From Methanoculleus horonobensis (lineage in GTDB: Archaea > Halobacteriota > Methanomicrobia > Methanomicrobiales > Methanoculleaceae), in contig NZ_BCNY01000013.1 in assembly GCF_001602375.1 (NCBI RefSeq), positions 310,001-374,000 of the forward strand: DNA of 64,000 bases. The letters run 5' to 3'. Position numbers and translations under genes: made by a program. Shown here one piece after another: positions 42,232 to 50,739 of this stretch (its first letter is position 1; the number at the start of each line of letters is the position of its first letter). Under the pieces are notes generated by a model that saw only the letters and a program-made list of their open reading frames with translations, was not told the DNA's origin and made no database searches.

Positions 42232-42459
42232 GTGGTGAAAATAACCATCGACAGACCGGGATGCATCAGCTGCGAGTCGTGCTGGACGCTCTGTCCGGAC
42301 GTCTTCGAACAGGATCCAAACGACGACCTGAGCTCGGTCACGGAACAGTACCGGGTCAACGGCAACCCCGCGGAGGGGGAGGTGCCCGACGACCTCACCG
42401 ACTGCACCGTGGAAGCCGCCGATTCGTGCCCGGTCACGGTCATCGTCGTCGAAGAATGA
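42232..42459 (+). CDS. Ferredoxin, single 4Fe-4S
   Basis: The 75 aa product ([11 protein letters not shown] start) has [12 protein letters not shown] and a distant SCPV, the four cysteines of a single 4Fe-4S cluster, with an acidic linker. The GTG start at 42232 is chosen because a full GGAGGT (42219-42224) lies 7 nt upstream; the in-frame ATG at 42190 lacks one. It is a cytoplasmic electron carrier; partner unknown. Confidence 0.85.
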   Translation: MVKITIDRPGCISCESCWTLCPDVFEQDPNDDLSSVTEQYRVNGNPAEGEVPDDLTDCTVEAADSCPVTVIVVEE

Positions 42460-42665
42460 GACGAACCGGGCGCCGGCGGGTGTATCGGCGCCGAACAATT
42501 GTTATGCTCATGGCCGGACAAGAACTATAACCTTCGAGAGCTATGACGGGTTTTGCCTGAGAGTGGGGTCAACCAGAAGGCACATCATCATATGGTGCAG
42601 CGGGTTCACAGGTCAGAACGGTTACGGCCTGCGAACACAAAAAAACACTGCACCATGAACCGAAA
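42460..42665. other. Intergenic, no gene seen
   Basis: The stretch between the ferredoxin and DUF421 genes holds a GC hairpin (GGCGCC repeated near 42470-42495) and no credible gene. Confidence 0.4.
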
Positions 42666-42700
42666 TGTGCCCGGGCGTAAGGCCTTATCTCTCGGGCACA
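42666..42700 (-). terminator. Hairpin terminator of the DUF421 gene
   Basis: TGTGCCCG (42666-42673) pairs with CGGGCACA (42693-42700). Farther along the minus strand an A7 run on the plus strand gives a T-run. Located 18 nt past the DUF421 stop. Confidence 0.5.
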
Positions 42701-42717
42701 CTGTTTTCACCGACCCG

Positions 42718-43251
42718 TTACCTGCGTGGCCGCGCCACATCGACGAGTGATCCCATGCCGTCGCTCTTCTGAAGCACCGAGAGGTTCCCGTTCGTCTCGA
42801 GGACGATCGCGTGGACGCTCTCGAGGGATGCAACCCCCTCCGACCGCAACGTCTGCCGGATCTCGCCTTCGGTGATCCGCTCCTGCAGCATTGCGTCATG
42901 CAGGAACTCTCCGTCATAACAGAGGAGGCGGGGCTCCGACTTCACCGCCTTCTGCACCCTCTCCGACCGGACGGACGACCAGGAGACGGCGTACTGCAGC
43001 ACGACCAGGATGCCGAGGGCGAGCACCCCCTCTGCAAGCGAGACGTCCCTTGAGACGATCGTCGAGGCAAGGATCGAGCCGACGGCCACGTTCACGATGA
43101 AGTCGAAGGCGTTCATCGACGAGAGCGTCCGCTTCCCCGAGAGGCGGACGATGATCACGAGAGCCACATACGCGCATACCCCGACGATCAGGACCCGCAC
43201 CAGGAAGGCAGGGTCGCCGAAGAAGATCTCCTGCAGGAATCCGTCGCTCAT
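42718..43251 (-). CDS. DUF421/YetF-like membrane protein
   Basis: The 177 aa product has three N-terminal hydrophobic segments (VRVLIVGVCAYVALVIIVRL, FIVNVAVGSILASTIV, VLALGILVVLQYAVSWSSV). A soluble DUF421 domain follows (LLCYDGEFLHDAML, EGEIRQTLRSEGVASL, VHAIVLETNGNLSVL). The SGKRTLSSMNAFDFI motif is typical. Function is unknown in detail; relatives are found in spore-forming bacteria and archaea. Start taken at ATG 43251. Confidence 0.88.
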   Translation of the reverse strand: MSDGFLQEIFFGDPAFLVRVLIVGVCAYVALVIIVRLSGKRTLSSMNAFDFIVNVAVGSILASTIVSRDVSLAEGVLALGILVVLQYAVSWSSVRSERVQKAVKSEPRLLCYDGEFLHDAMLQERITEGEIRQTLRSEGVASLESVHAIVLETNGNLSVLQKSDGMGSLVDVARPRR

Positions 43252-43298
43252 ACCCCGCACTGCACGGGGGACGGCATAGCACTTTCTGCAGGCGGGCA

Positions 43299-43306
43299 GT
43301 CAAAAA
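43299..43306 (-). terminator. T-run terminator of the M42-peptidase operon
   Basis: On the minus strand a run of T residues lies a few bases after the peptidase stop at 43310. Confidence 0.45.
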
Positions 43307-43309
43307 AAG

Positions 43310-44347
43310 TTAGAGCGCGGGTCTGCTCTTCAGCGCCTCGACGAGGAGCCGGATCCCCGCCTCGACATCGGCGGTATCGACCACCTCGACCGGGGAGTGG
43401 ATGTAGCGGGCGGGGATCGAGAACGGGATGCTCGGGATACCGCCCCGCTCCAGGTGGATGATCGTCGCGTCGGTGTTCCCGCCGGTCCCGACCTCGAGCT
43501 GGCAGGGGATGTCGTTCTTCTCCGCGGTCTCGCGAAGCCACGCGGTCATCCTCGGATCGGCCATCAGCCCGCGCCCGCTCGCGCTGACGAGAACCAGAAC
43601 CGGGCCCTTGCCCATCTCGACGCTCGCGTCCTTCTTCTCGATCCCGGGATGGTCGCCGGGGATGGTGACGTCGGTCGCGATGGCGCAGTCGGGGTTTAAG
43701 GAGTAGGCGCTCACCTTTGCTCCCTTGAGCCCCAGTTCCTCCTGGACGGTGAAGACGCCGTAGATTGTGTGAGGCGACTCGGTCTGCTGCAGTGCCCGGA
43801 TCAGCATCGCGACACCGACCCGGTTATCGAGCGCTTTGCCCGTGACGCGGGTGCCGGCGAGTTCCGTGAACTCGCGGTCGATGGTGATCGGGGTGCCGAT
43901 CTCGATCCCGAGGTTCTTCACCTCCTCCTCGCTCACCGCGCCCACGTCGACGAACATGTTCTCGATCTTGACCTCCTTCTTGCGCTCCTCCTCCTTCATG
44001 ACGTGGGGAGGCTTTGCGCCGAGAACGCCCATGACCGGGCCGTTCTTCCCGTGCAGGATCACCCGCTGGCAGTAGAGCACCGGCCCGTACCAGCCCCCGA
44101 TGGAGACGACCCGGATGAACCCCTTCTCGTCGATGTACTGCACCATCAGGCCGATCTCGTCCATGTGGGCGGCGAGCATGATCGAGAAGTCGCCGCCGCG
44201 CTTCACGGCAACCAGGTTCCCCATCGTATCCTCGCGGAACTCGTCGACGACACCTGCAAGCTCCGCCCTGACGATATCCCTGATCTTTCCTTCGCTGCTC
44301 GAGACGCCGTGGGCGTCGGATAGCTTCCTGAGTAACTCTTTCACCAT
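43310..44347 (-). CDS. M42-family metallo-aminopeptidase (TET-like)
   Basis: The 345 aa product shows the dinuclear metal set of M42 peptidases: AAHMDEIGL, GKALDNRVG, the catalytic pair TVQEELGLKG, ATDVTIPGDHPG and RYIHSPVEV. It is expected to form a dodecameric tetrahedral particle that trims peptides released by the proteasome. It is the last gene of a minus-strand operon with an aminotransferase (7 nt gap) and hxlB. Confidence 0.92.
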   Translation of the reverse strand: MVKELLRKLSDAHGVSSSEGKIRDIVRAELAGVVDEFREDTMGNLVAVKRGGDFSIMLAAHMDEIGLMVQYIDEKGFIRVVSIGGWYGPVLYCQRVILHGKNGPVMGVLGAKPPHVMKEEERKKEVKIENMFVDVGAVSEEEVKNLGIEIGTPITIDREFTELAGTRVTGKALDNRVGVAMLIRALQQTESPHTIYGVFTVQEELGLKGAKVSAYSLNPDCAIATDVTIPGDHPGIEKKDASVEMGKGPVLVLVSASGRGLMADPRMTAWLRETAEKNDIPCQLEVGTGGNTDATIIHLERGGIPSIPFSIPARYIHSPVEVVDTADVEAGIRLLVEALKSRPAL

Positions 44348-44354
44348 GCTTCTC

Positions 44355-45461
44355 TCACCCCATCAGTTCCCCGAGACGCCCGACCGCACGGGAGAGATTC
44401 TCCCGGGAGGTCGCGTAGCTGAATCGCGCATATTCGGGTGCCCTCGAGCCGAACGCCGAACCCGGCACGATGATGACGCCCGCATTGACGGCCTTCTCGA
44501 TAAGGTTTCGCCCCATCGGGACGAACATGTAGAACGCGCCTTCCGGCCGGGGGAAATCGAACCCGAGACCGGTCAGCCCGTCGTAGAGGAGATCGCGCCG
44601 GGCGCGGTACTCGTTACGCATCCGCACGACCGGCTCCTGGTCGCCGGTGTATGCGGCGAGCGCAGCATACTGCGAGATCGAGGTCGCGCACGCCTGGGCG
44701 TACTGGTGCACCTTGAGGAACTCCGGGATGTAGTCCTCGGGTGCCGCAAGGTAGCCGACCCGCCACCCGGTCATGGCGTAGGTCTTGCTCGCGGCGTTGA
44801 CGGTGATGACGTCCTCGCCGAACCGGGCCGCACTGACGTGCTCTTTCTCGTAGATGAAGTGCTCGTAGACCTCGTCGGAGACGACAGTGACCTTACGATC
44901 GTTTGCATACTCCACGAGGGCGCGGATCGACTCCTCGCTCTCGACCGCGCCGGTCGGGTTCGCGGGAGAGTTCAGGACGAAGACACGAGCACCGTCCATC
45001 TGCTCCTTCGCCCGCTCGACGTCGATGTGCAGGGTCGCGTCGAGCCCGACGCCCTCGGGCTTTCCGCCGGCGATGGCCGCAAGCGCGGCGTAGGAGACGA
45101 AACCCGGGTCGGTGAAGAGGACGCGGTCGCCCGGGTCGACGAGCGCCTCCATCACGAGGTGGAGCGCCTCGCTTCCCCCCGCCGTGACCAGGATCTGGTC
45201 GGGCCGGCAGGCGAGGCTGTTCTCACGCGCGAGTTTCTCGCAGATAGCCTCACGGAGTTCCACGATTCCAGCGTTCGGGGTGTACCCGGTCCTCCCCTCC
45301 CTGATGGCGGCGATCGCGGCCATCTTGATGTGGTCGGGGGTATCGAAGTCCGGCTGCCCGATGCCGAGGTTGATCGCGTCCGGCCCTCCGGCTTCGAAGA
45401 GCTTGCGGATCCCCGACATCTCCACCCCTTTGACCCGGTCGGCATATCTGTGTTCGGTCAT
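44355..45461 (-). CDS. Class I/II aminotransferase (aspartate aminotransferase-like)
   Basis: The 368 aa product is a PLP fold-type I aminotransferase: NSPANPTGAV, VSDEVYEHF, the Schiff-base lysine in SKTYAMTGWRVGY and a C-terminal RFSYATS with the carboxylate-binding Arg. Family members use aspartate or aromatic amino acids; the substrate cannot be told by eye. Gaps of 7 nt on each side place it in an operon with hxlB and the M42 peptidase. Confidence 0.88.
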   Translation of the reverse strand: MTEHRYADRVKGVEMSGIRKLFEAGGPDAINLGIGQPDFDTPDHIKMAAIAAIREGRTGYTPNAGIVELREAICEKLARENSLACRPDQILVTAGGSEALHLVMEALVDPGDRVLFTDPGFVSYAALAAIAGGKPEGVGLDATLHIDVERAKEQMDGARVFVLNSPANPTGAVESEESIRALVEYANDRKVTVVSDEVYEHFIYEKEHVSAARFGEDVITVNAASKTYAMTGWRVGYLAAPEDYIPEFLKVHQYAQACATSISQYAALAAYTGDQEPVVRMRNEYRARRDLLYDGLTGLGFDFPRPEGAFYMFVPMGRNLIEKAVNAGVIIVPGSAFGSRAPEYARFSYATSRENLSRAVGRLGELMG

Positions 45462-45468
45462 AGTAATC

Positions 45469-46068
45469 TCACTCGATGTTCGCGTGGCGGCACTGAAGGT
45501 CTTCGGGCCGGCACTGGGTGATCTCCATCAGCCGGGATATGATCGCGTCCGCAAAGACCATCGCGGTCGTCTCGAAGATGGTGCCGAGCGGTGCGAACGA
45601 CTTGTGCTCGCCCATCATCTGCCGGATCTCGAACTCCGCAGACTCGTCGGCCACCTTATCCCGCTGGCTCTCGATGATGACGATGCAGTCGGCAATCCGG
45701 CCGATCCTCGAGTCTTTCTTCGAGGTGATGAGGCAGATCCTCCCGCCGATCTCCTTTGCGGTCTCGGAGATATCCGCAACCGTCTTGGTCGCGCCGGATC
45801 CGGAGAAGACGATAATGACGTCTCCCGACTTCATGGCAGGAGTCACGGTCTCCCCGACGACGAATGCAGAGAGCCCGAGGTGCATCAGGCGCATGGCAAA
45901 TGATTTCGCTACAAGCCCGGAGCGCCCGGCGCCCATGGTGTAGATGCGGTTTGCGTTCAGGATCTCGGCGAGGAACGCATCGATCTCGTCGTCGGACATT
46001 ACGTCCGCAATCGTCCTGATCTTGGTCGCCATCAGCCGCATCATATTCTTAACCGGGTGATTTGTCAT
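45469..46068 (-). CDS. hxlB: 6-phospho-3-hexuloisomerase
   Basis: The 199 aa product is a single SIS-domain isomerase: YTMGAGRSGLVAKSFAMRL, GDVIIVFSGSGATK and GTIFETTAMVFADAII with the catalytic Glu. The enzyme converts 3-hexulose 6-phosphate to fructose 6-phosphate. In archaea it works with hexulose-phosphate synthase in the reverse ribulose monophosphate route that supplies ribulose 5-phosphate. The synthase partner is not in this window. First gene of the operon; a TATA-like TTCTAATGTATG lies upstream. Confidence 0.9.
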   Translation of the reverse strand: MTNHPVKNMMRLMATKIRTIADVMSDDEIDAFLAEILNANRIYTMGAGRSGLVAKSFAMRLMHLGLSAFVVGETVTPAMKSGDVIIVFSGSGATKTVADISETAKEIGGRICLITSKKDSRIGRIADCIVIIESQRDKVADESAEFEIRQMMGEHKSFAPLGTIFETTAMVFADAIISRLMEITQCRPEDLQCRHANIE

Positions 46069-46610
46069 CGTAGTTCAACTGTTAGGTTTCACCAGATCAT
46101 ACATTAGAATATCCCAGACGCCCCGGAACAGGGGTGACCGCCCTCTCCCCCCCGGGGTTTGCCGGAACCCGGCACAGGAAGGGAGAACGATTGCCGAAAA
46201 TGACGACAACACGCATCATCCAGCCGGGAGGGGGACGCGGGTTGCGCCCGGCCGTTCCGGGGGATCCAATATCACTTAAATCGGGCAATAAATCCAATAT
46301 TAGCGCAATAAACCCGCAGGATATCATCCACCCACCACGACCTACCGCTCCAAAAGATGCAAAAGGCTATTTCTGATGATTGCAAAATAGATACAAAATT
46401 CGGCACAACGCTCCGGCCGCAACAGGAGCAATATAGCTGCCAGAACTCATTTCTGCAGCATCATACACCCACTTCGACGCCATATCGCGCTGATGTTGGT
46501 AAATTCTTCCGGACAGAGAGCGGATCAGGGATTACGCAGGTCTGCCGGTCCCCGCATCGATATGCGGGAGGGCGCACGGCGGGACTCAAGGGACGACAAG
46601 AGGTAACAGG
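46069..46610. other. Long intergenic region between divergent operons
   Basis: 542 bp between hxlB and the Lhr gene. It contains an AT-rich patch near 46270-46320 (ATCACTTAAATC and CAATAAATCCAATATTAGCG), which may hold promoters. I see no credible gene. Short open frames here are Pro/Gly/Arg-rich and unlikely. Confidence 0.4.
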
Positions 46611-49229
46611 ATGGAGACGCGGCCGGAAAGGCATTCGAACGAGGAGATCCTCGAACTCCTCGACGAGAACGTACAGGAATGGTGCATACGAAGACTGGAC
46701 GGGCGGTTCACCCCGCCGCAGCAGATGGCGGTCCCGTTCATCCACGAGCGAAAGAACGTCCTCATCTGCTCGCCGACCGGATCGGGAAAGACGCTCTCGG
46801 CGTTTCTTGCAATCATCGACGACCTCTTCGTCCGGGCACGGGCGGGGGCGCTCGAAGACAGCGTCTACTGCCTGTATGTCTCGCCGCTCAAGTCGCTTGC
46901 AAACGATATCCACAAGAACCTCAGCCAGCCGCTCGAGGGAGTCGCCGAGATCGCCCGCGAGCGCGGGATCGATCACGCCCCGCTCCGCCATGCCATCCGG
47001 CACGGGGACGTCTCGCGGGCGGATAAGGCGAAGATGGCGCGAAAACCCCCGCACATCCTCAACATCACCCCCGAGACCCTCGGGATCCTCTTAAACTCCC
47101 CGAAGTTCCGCGAGAGCCTCCGGACGGTCCGCTGGGTCGTCGTCGATGAGATCCACTCCCTCGCGGGCTCGAAGCGCGGCGTACACCTCTCGGTGAGCCT
47201 TGAACGGCTCGAGGAACTGGTGAAGGAGGCGGGCGGCGGCTTCACCCGGATCGGGTGCTCGGCGACGATCGAGCCCCTCGCCGAGGTCGGCCGGTTCCTG
47301 GTCGGCGCCGGGCGCGAGGTGGAGATCGTCGATACACGGTTCGCGCGGGAGTTTGACTTGAAACTCCTCTGCCCGGTCCCCGACCTGATCGACACCACCC
47401 CCGAAGACCTCGCGCGGCACCTTTACTCGACGATCCACCGTCTCGTCCAGGGGCACAGCAACACGCTCGTCTTCACGAACACCCGGAACGGCGCCGAACG
47501 GATCCTCTACAACCTCCGCGCCCGTTACCCCGAGTGCTACACGGAGGAGAACACGGGCTGCCACCACGGCTCGATGGGAACGGACGGGCGGCTCTCCGTC
47601 GAGGAGCGGCTCAAGTCCGGGAGGGTGAAGGTGGTGACGACCTCGACGTCGCTCGAACTCGGGGTCGACATGCCGCACGTCGACCTCGTCCTCCAGGTGG
47701 GCTCCCCGAAATCCGTCGCGGCGCTCCTCCAGCGGGTCGGGCGGGCCGGCCACCGCCTCGGCGAGGTGGTGAAGGGGCGGATCGTCGTCCTCGACCGCGA
47801 CGAACTCGTGGAGTGCGCGGTGATGCTCCGGGAGGGGCAGAACGGGTTCGTGGACCGGATCCACATCCCGGAGAATTGCCTGGACGTTCTCGCGCAGCAC
47901 GTCTTCGGGATGGCGCTCGATGGGGAGACGCGGATCCAGGGGATGCTCGAGGTGGTCCGCCGGTCGCACTGCTACCGCGACCTCGAGGAGGAGGACCTGA
48001 TGAGCGTCGTCCGCTACCTCGCCGGGGAGTACGCGGGGCTCGAGGAGCGCCGGATCTACGCGAAGATCTGGCACGACGCGGAGGAAGGGACGGTGCGGAA
48101 GCGGGGGCGGAACGCCCGGATGATCTACTTCCTGAACTCCGGGACGATCCCCGACGAGTTCTCCTGCGACGTCCTCACCCGGGACGGGGTCTTTGCCGGA
48201 AACCTGGACGAGAAGTACCTGGAACGGATGAACAAGGGCGACGTCTTCGTCCTCGGCGGGCGGCGCTACCGGTTCGCCTACCGGCGGGGGGGAAAACTCT
48301 ACGTCGACCCGACGACCGACCGGCCGACGATCCCGAGCTGGTTCTCGGAGAAACTCCCGCTCTCGTTCGATCTCGGCCTGCACGTCCTCCGGTTCAAGGA
48401 GATGATGCTTCGCGCGATGGAGACGGCCGGAACAGAGGAGATCGTCGAGACCCTCCTCGCCGACTACCCCATCGACGAGAACAGCGCCCGGAGCATCTGC
48501 GCGATCTTCGAGCAGCAGGTGCTCTATATGGGCGACGAAGCCGTCCCGACGTTGAAGCGGATCGTCGTCGAGGAGCAGATCGACCGGGAGAACCATCGCC
48601 GGCTCTACTACTTCATGACCAACTACGGGCTGCGGTTCAACGACGGGTTCTCCCGGATCGTCGCCTTCACGATCGCCCGGGACGTGACGACGAACGTCTC
48701 GGTCGGGATCAGCGATACCGGGTTTCTGGTCTCGATCCCGCTCGAGAAGCAGGTCGATCCCGCACGCATTCTCCAGGGCATCCGGGCCGACGAGTGCAAC
48801 GAGATCCTTAAGGAGGCCGTCGGGGATACCCAGCTCCTGAAGCGGGTCTTCCGGATCAACGCCGCACGGTCGTTCATGATCCTCCGTAACTACATGGGCC
48901 GGCGGAGAAGCGCCCGGCGCCAGCAGGTGAGCGCCGATATGCTGATCTCGTTTGCCAAACGGCTCGACGGCTTCGCCGTGATGCGGGAGACCTACCGGGA
49001 GGTGATCGATGACCGGTTCGAGGCGGAGAACATCCGGCGGATCGTCGACGGGATCGGTGCCGGCGAGATCGAGGTCGCCCTGACCCGCGCCGCGTCCCCG
49101 AGCCCGCTCGCGTTCGGGATAGCGACGCTCGGCGTCTCCGACGCGGTCTACGCGCAGGACAAACTCTCGATGCTCCGCGAGTTCCAGCGCCGGGTGATGA
49201 GCAGCATCGGAGGCGAGGCGGCGGCATGA
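46611..49229 (+). CDS. Lhr-type DEIH helicase
   Basis: The 872 aa product has SPTGSGKT (54-61), SPLKSLANDI (91-100), the DEIH box (179-182, VVVDEIHSLAGSKRG) and TSTSLELGVDMPHVD. Its QRVGRAGHRLG motif matches the HRxGRxGR-type motif VI of Lhr-core helicases. The C-terminal 400 residues match the Lhr winged-helix and core region. Lhr helicases unwind branched DNA or DNA-RNA hybrids in repair. GAGGTAA lies 6 nt before the ATG. Its stop overlaps the start of a phosphoesterase gene, a usual archaeal partner. Confidence 0.9.
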   Translation: METRPERHSNEEILELLDENVQEWCIRRLDGRFTPPQQMAVPFIHERKNVLICSPTGSGKTLSAFLAIIDDLFVRARAGALEDSVYCLYVSPLKSLANDIHKNLSQPLEGVAEIARERGIDHAPLRHAIRHGDVSRADKAKMARKPPHILNITPETLGILLNSPKFRESLRTVRWVVVDEIHSLAGSKRGVHLSVSLERLEELVKEAGGGFTRIGCSATIEPLAEVGRFLVGAGREVEIVDTRFAREFDLKLLCPVPDLIDTTPEDLARHLYSTIHRLVQGHSNTLVFTNTRNGAERILYNLRARYPECYTEENTGCHHGSMGTDGRLSVEERLKSGRVKVVTTSTSLELGVDMPHVDLVLQVGSPKSVAALLQRVGRAGHRLGEVVKGRIVVLDRDELVECAVMLREGQNGFVDRIHIPENCLDVLAQHVFGMALDGETRIQGMLEVVRRSHCYRDLEEEDLMSVVRYLAGEYAGLEERRIYAKIWHDAEEGTVRKRGRNARMIYFLNSGTIPDEFSCDVLTRDGVFAGNLDEKYLERMNKGDVFVLGGRRYRFAYRRGGKLYVDPTTDRPTIPSWFSEKLPLSFDLGLHVLRFKEMMLRAMETAGTEEIVETLLADYPIDENSARSICAIFEQQVLYMGDEAVPTLKRIVVEEQIDRENHRRLYYFMTNYGLRFNDGFSRIVAFTIARDVTTNVSVGISDTGFLVSIPLEKQVDPARILQGIRADECNEILKEAVGDTQLLKRVFRINAARSFMILRNYMGRRRSARRQQVSADMLISFAKRLDGFAVMRETYREVIDDRFEAENIRRIVDGIGAGEIEVALTRAASPSPLAFGIATLGVSDAVYAQDKLSMLREFQRRVMSSIGGEAAA

Positions 49230-49942
49230 ACGCGGTCACGGAGGCCGACCTCCTCTCCCGGTTCGGCTTCTACAAGGGCGCGCTCTACGTCAGGGAACAG
49301 TCTCTCTGCGTCGTCTCCGACGTCCATATCGGACTTTCCGAGGCGCTCTACCGGCAGGGCCTCCACTTCCCGCTCCACGAGGAGGAGACGCTCCTCGAAC
49401 GGTTCGAGGCGATCCTCGGCCGGTTCAAGCCGGAGGTCTTCGTCCTCGACGGGGATATCTTCCACGCCTTCGACCGGGTGAGCCGGGACGTGAAGGAGAC
49501 GTTCGAGACGATCGTCGCGACTCTGAAGGCCAGGTGCGAGGTCGTCCTCGTCCGGGGCTCGCACGACGTCATGCTCCCCGCGATAGCGGGAGGGTCGGTC
49601 GAGCGCTACGACCGCGGCGGCTACACGGTGGTTCACGGCGATCAGGCGGTCGACGACCACGGGACGCTCATCATCGGCCACGACCACCCGGCGATCGAGA
49701 TCGATATGGCCCGGTTCCCCTGCTTCCTCTATGGCCGAGCCGTGGCCCGCGGGAGGGATATCATCGTATTGCCCGCATTCAATCCGCTCTCCCCCGGCGT
49801 CATGATCAACTATGTAAAGAGCCGGGACTTCCTCTCGCCCATCCTCCGCCGCGTGGATGCAGGAAGCCTCCAGCCGGTGGTGGAGGTCGACGGCGAGGCG
49901 GTCGTCCTCCCGCCGCTCGCCGGCATCCGGCGGTTCGCGTGA
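49226..49942 (+). CDS. Calcineurin-like metallophosphoesterase, Lhr partner
   Basis: The 238 aa product has VVSDVHIGLSEAL, VLDGDIFHAFDR, LVRGSHD and IIGHDHPA, the order of an Mre11/YfcE-type dinuclear metal enzyme. The third motif reads GSHD where GNHD is usual, so a metal ligand Asn is replaced by Ser; activity may be weakened or altered. ATGA overlap with the Lhr gene shows translational coupling, implying a shared nucleic-acid repair role. Confidence 0.82.
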   Translation: MNAVTEADLLSRFGFYKGALYVREQSLCVVSDVHIGLSEALYRQGLHFPLHEEETLLERFEAILGRFKPEVFVLDGDIFHAFDRVSRDVKETFETIVATLKARCEVVLVRGSHDVMLPAIAGGSVERYDRGGYTVVHGDQAVDDHGTLIIGHDHPAIEIDMARFPCFLYGRAVARGRDIIVLPAFNPLSPGVMINYVKSRDFLSPILRRVDAGSLQPVVEVDGEAVVLPPLAGIRRFA

Positions 49943-49960
49943 AGAGAAGGGGGAAGAGGC

Positions 49961-50248
49961 TCAGACAACTTTCCGGTACAGACCGATATCGAGCGGCCCG
50001 GCAAACAGGGGCCCCGCTCTCTCCCCGAAGCCTTTGAAGTGCGCCGTCTCGTTGTGGGAGTCGATTGCGGCCCGATCCTTCCAGACCTCGATGAACGCGA
50101 ACTTCGCGGGGTCAGCGAGATCCACGTAGAGGTCGTACGAGATATTTCCGTCCTCGCGCCTGCTCGCATCGACCAGGTCCCGGGCTATTTCCATGAACTC
50201 ATCGCTCTTCCCGGATTGTATGCTGCACCGTGCAACGATCGTGATCAT
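49961..50248 (-). CDS. ABM-domain protein (putative quinol/antibiotic monooxygenase)
   Basis: The 95 aa product is one antibiotic-biosynthesis-monooxygenase fold: MITIVARCSIQSGKSDEF, ISYDLYVDLADP and FAFIEVWKDRAAIDSHNET with HFKGF. These small dimeric alpha-beta barrels include YgiN-like quinol monooxygenases and heme-degrading proteins. The substrate is not evident. Convergent with the phosphoesterase gene. Confidence 0.85.
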   Translation of the reverse strand: MITIVARCSIQSGKSDEFMEIARDLVDASRREDGNISYDLYVDLADPAKFAFIEVWKDRAAIDSHNETAHFKGFGERAGPLFAGPLDIGLYRKVV

Positions 50249-50353
50249 ACAGTGTCCCTCCGCGCCCGTGGTGCTGCCGCAGAGATGATAAATCTGCGCA
50301 TCTGCCGGCGAATACCGGAACGCTCTAGCATCCGCCCCTCAAACAGGATCATC

Positions 50354-50676
50354 GTGTGGATCGCAAACATTCTCGGGGGAGCGGTCGTGCTTTTTTTGGG
50401 ATCGTCGTCCGGGCCTTCAACGCGAGCGGCCTCATTGCAGGCTACAATACCGCCCCTGCAGAGGAACGGGCGAGATACGACGAGAAGGTGCTGGCGAGGT
50501 TCACAGGCAACCTCCTGATCGCCGCATCCGCCCTCCTTCTTGCCGGAGGGGTGCTGCCAATCGTTCCCGGTATGTCGGCCATTATGGCCGGCATATCGTG
50601 GCTGGTATTTCTCGCGATCGTCATCGGGGGCGTCGTCTCCATGAAGACCGGAGACCGGTTCAAACGTCAGGCATAG
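50354..50676 (+). pseudogene. DUF3784 membrane protein, frameshifted at a T7 run
   Basis: The first part, from GTG 50354 (VWIANILGGAVVLFLG, a membrane helix), and the second part (FFGIVVRAFNASGLIAGYNT, then two further helices to 50676) are in different frames. They meet at seven T residues, 50391-50397. With eight T residues a complete DUF3784 protein of about 107 aa would be read, with the typical GLIAGYNT motif. Either a sequencing error, a true break, or slippage at the run. Confidence 0.65.
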
Positions 50677-50696
50677 CGGCCGGGCTGCGTGAGTAA

Positions 50697-50707
50697 CCCC
50701 TATATAT
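50697..50707 (+). promoter_or_regulatory. TATA box of the sorbosone-dehydrogenase-like gene
   Basis: CCCTATATATCC lies about 35-40 nt before the ATG at 50740, giving a short leader that contains GGAG. Confidence 0.5.
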
Positions 50708-50739
50708 CCTCCCCGCCATCCGGAGTCCGGAGATGATGT

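Noticed and set aside
46134-46376. 80 aa open frame between hxlB and Lhr
   Set aside because: Low-complexity Pro/Gly/Arg composition, no ribosome-binding site and no family resemblance.
47091-48596. 501 aa minus-strand open frame inside the Lhr gene
   Set aside because: Shadow of the helicase gene caused by high GC third positions.
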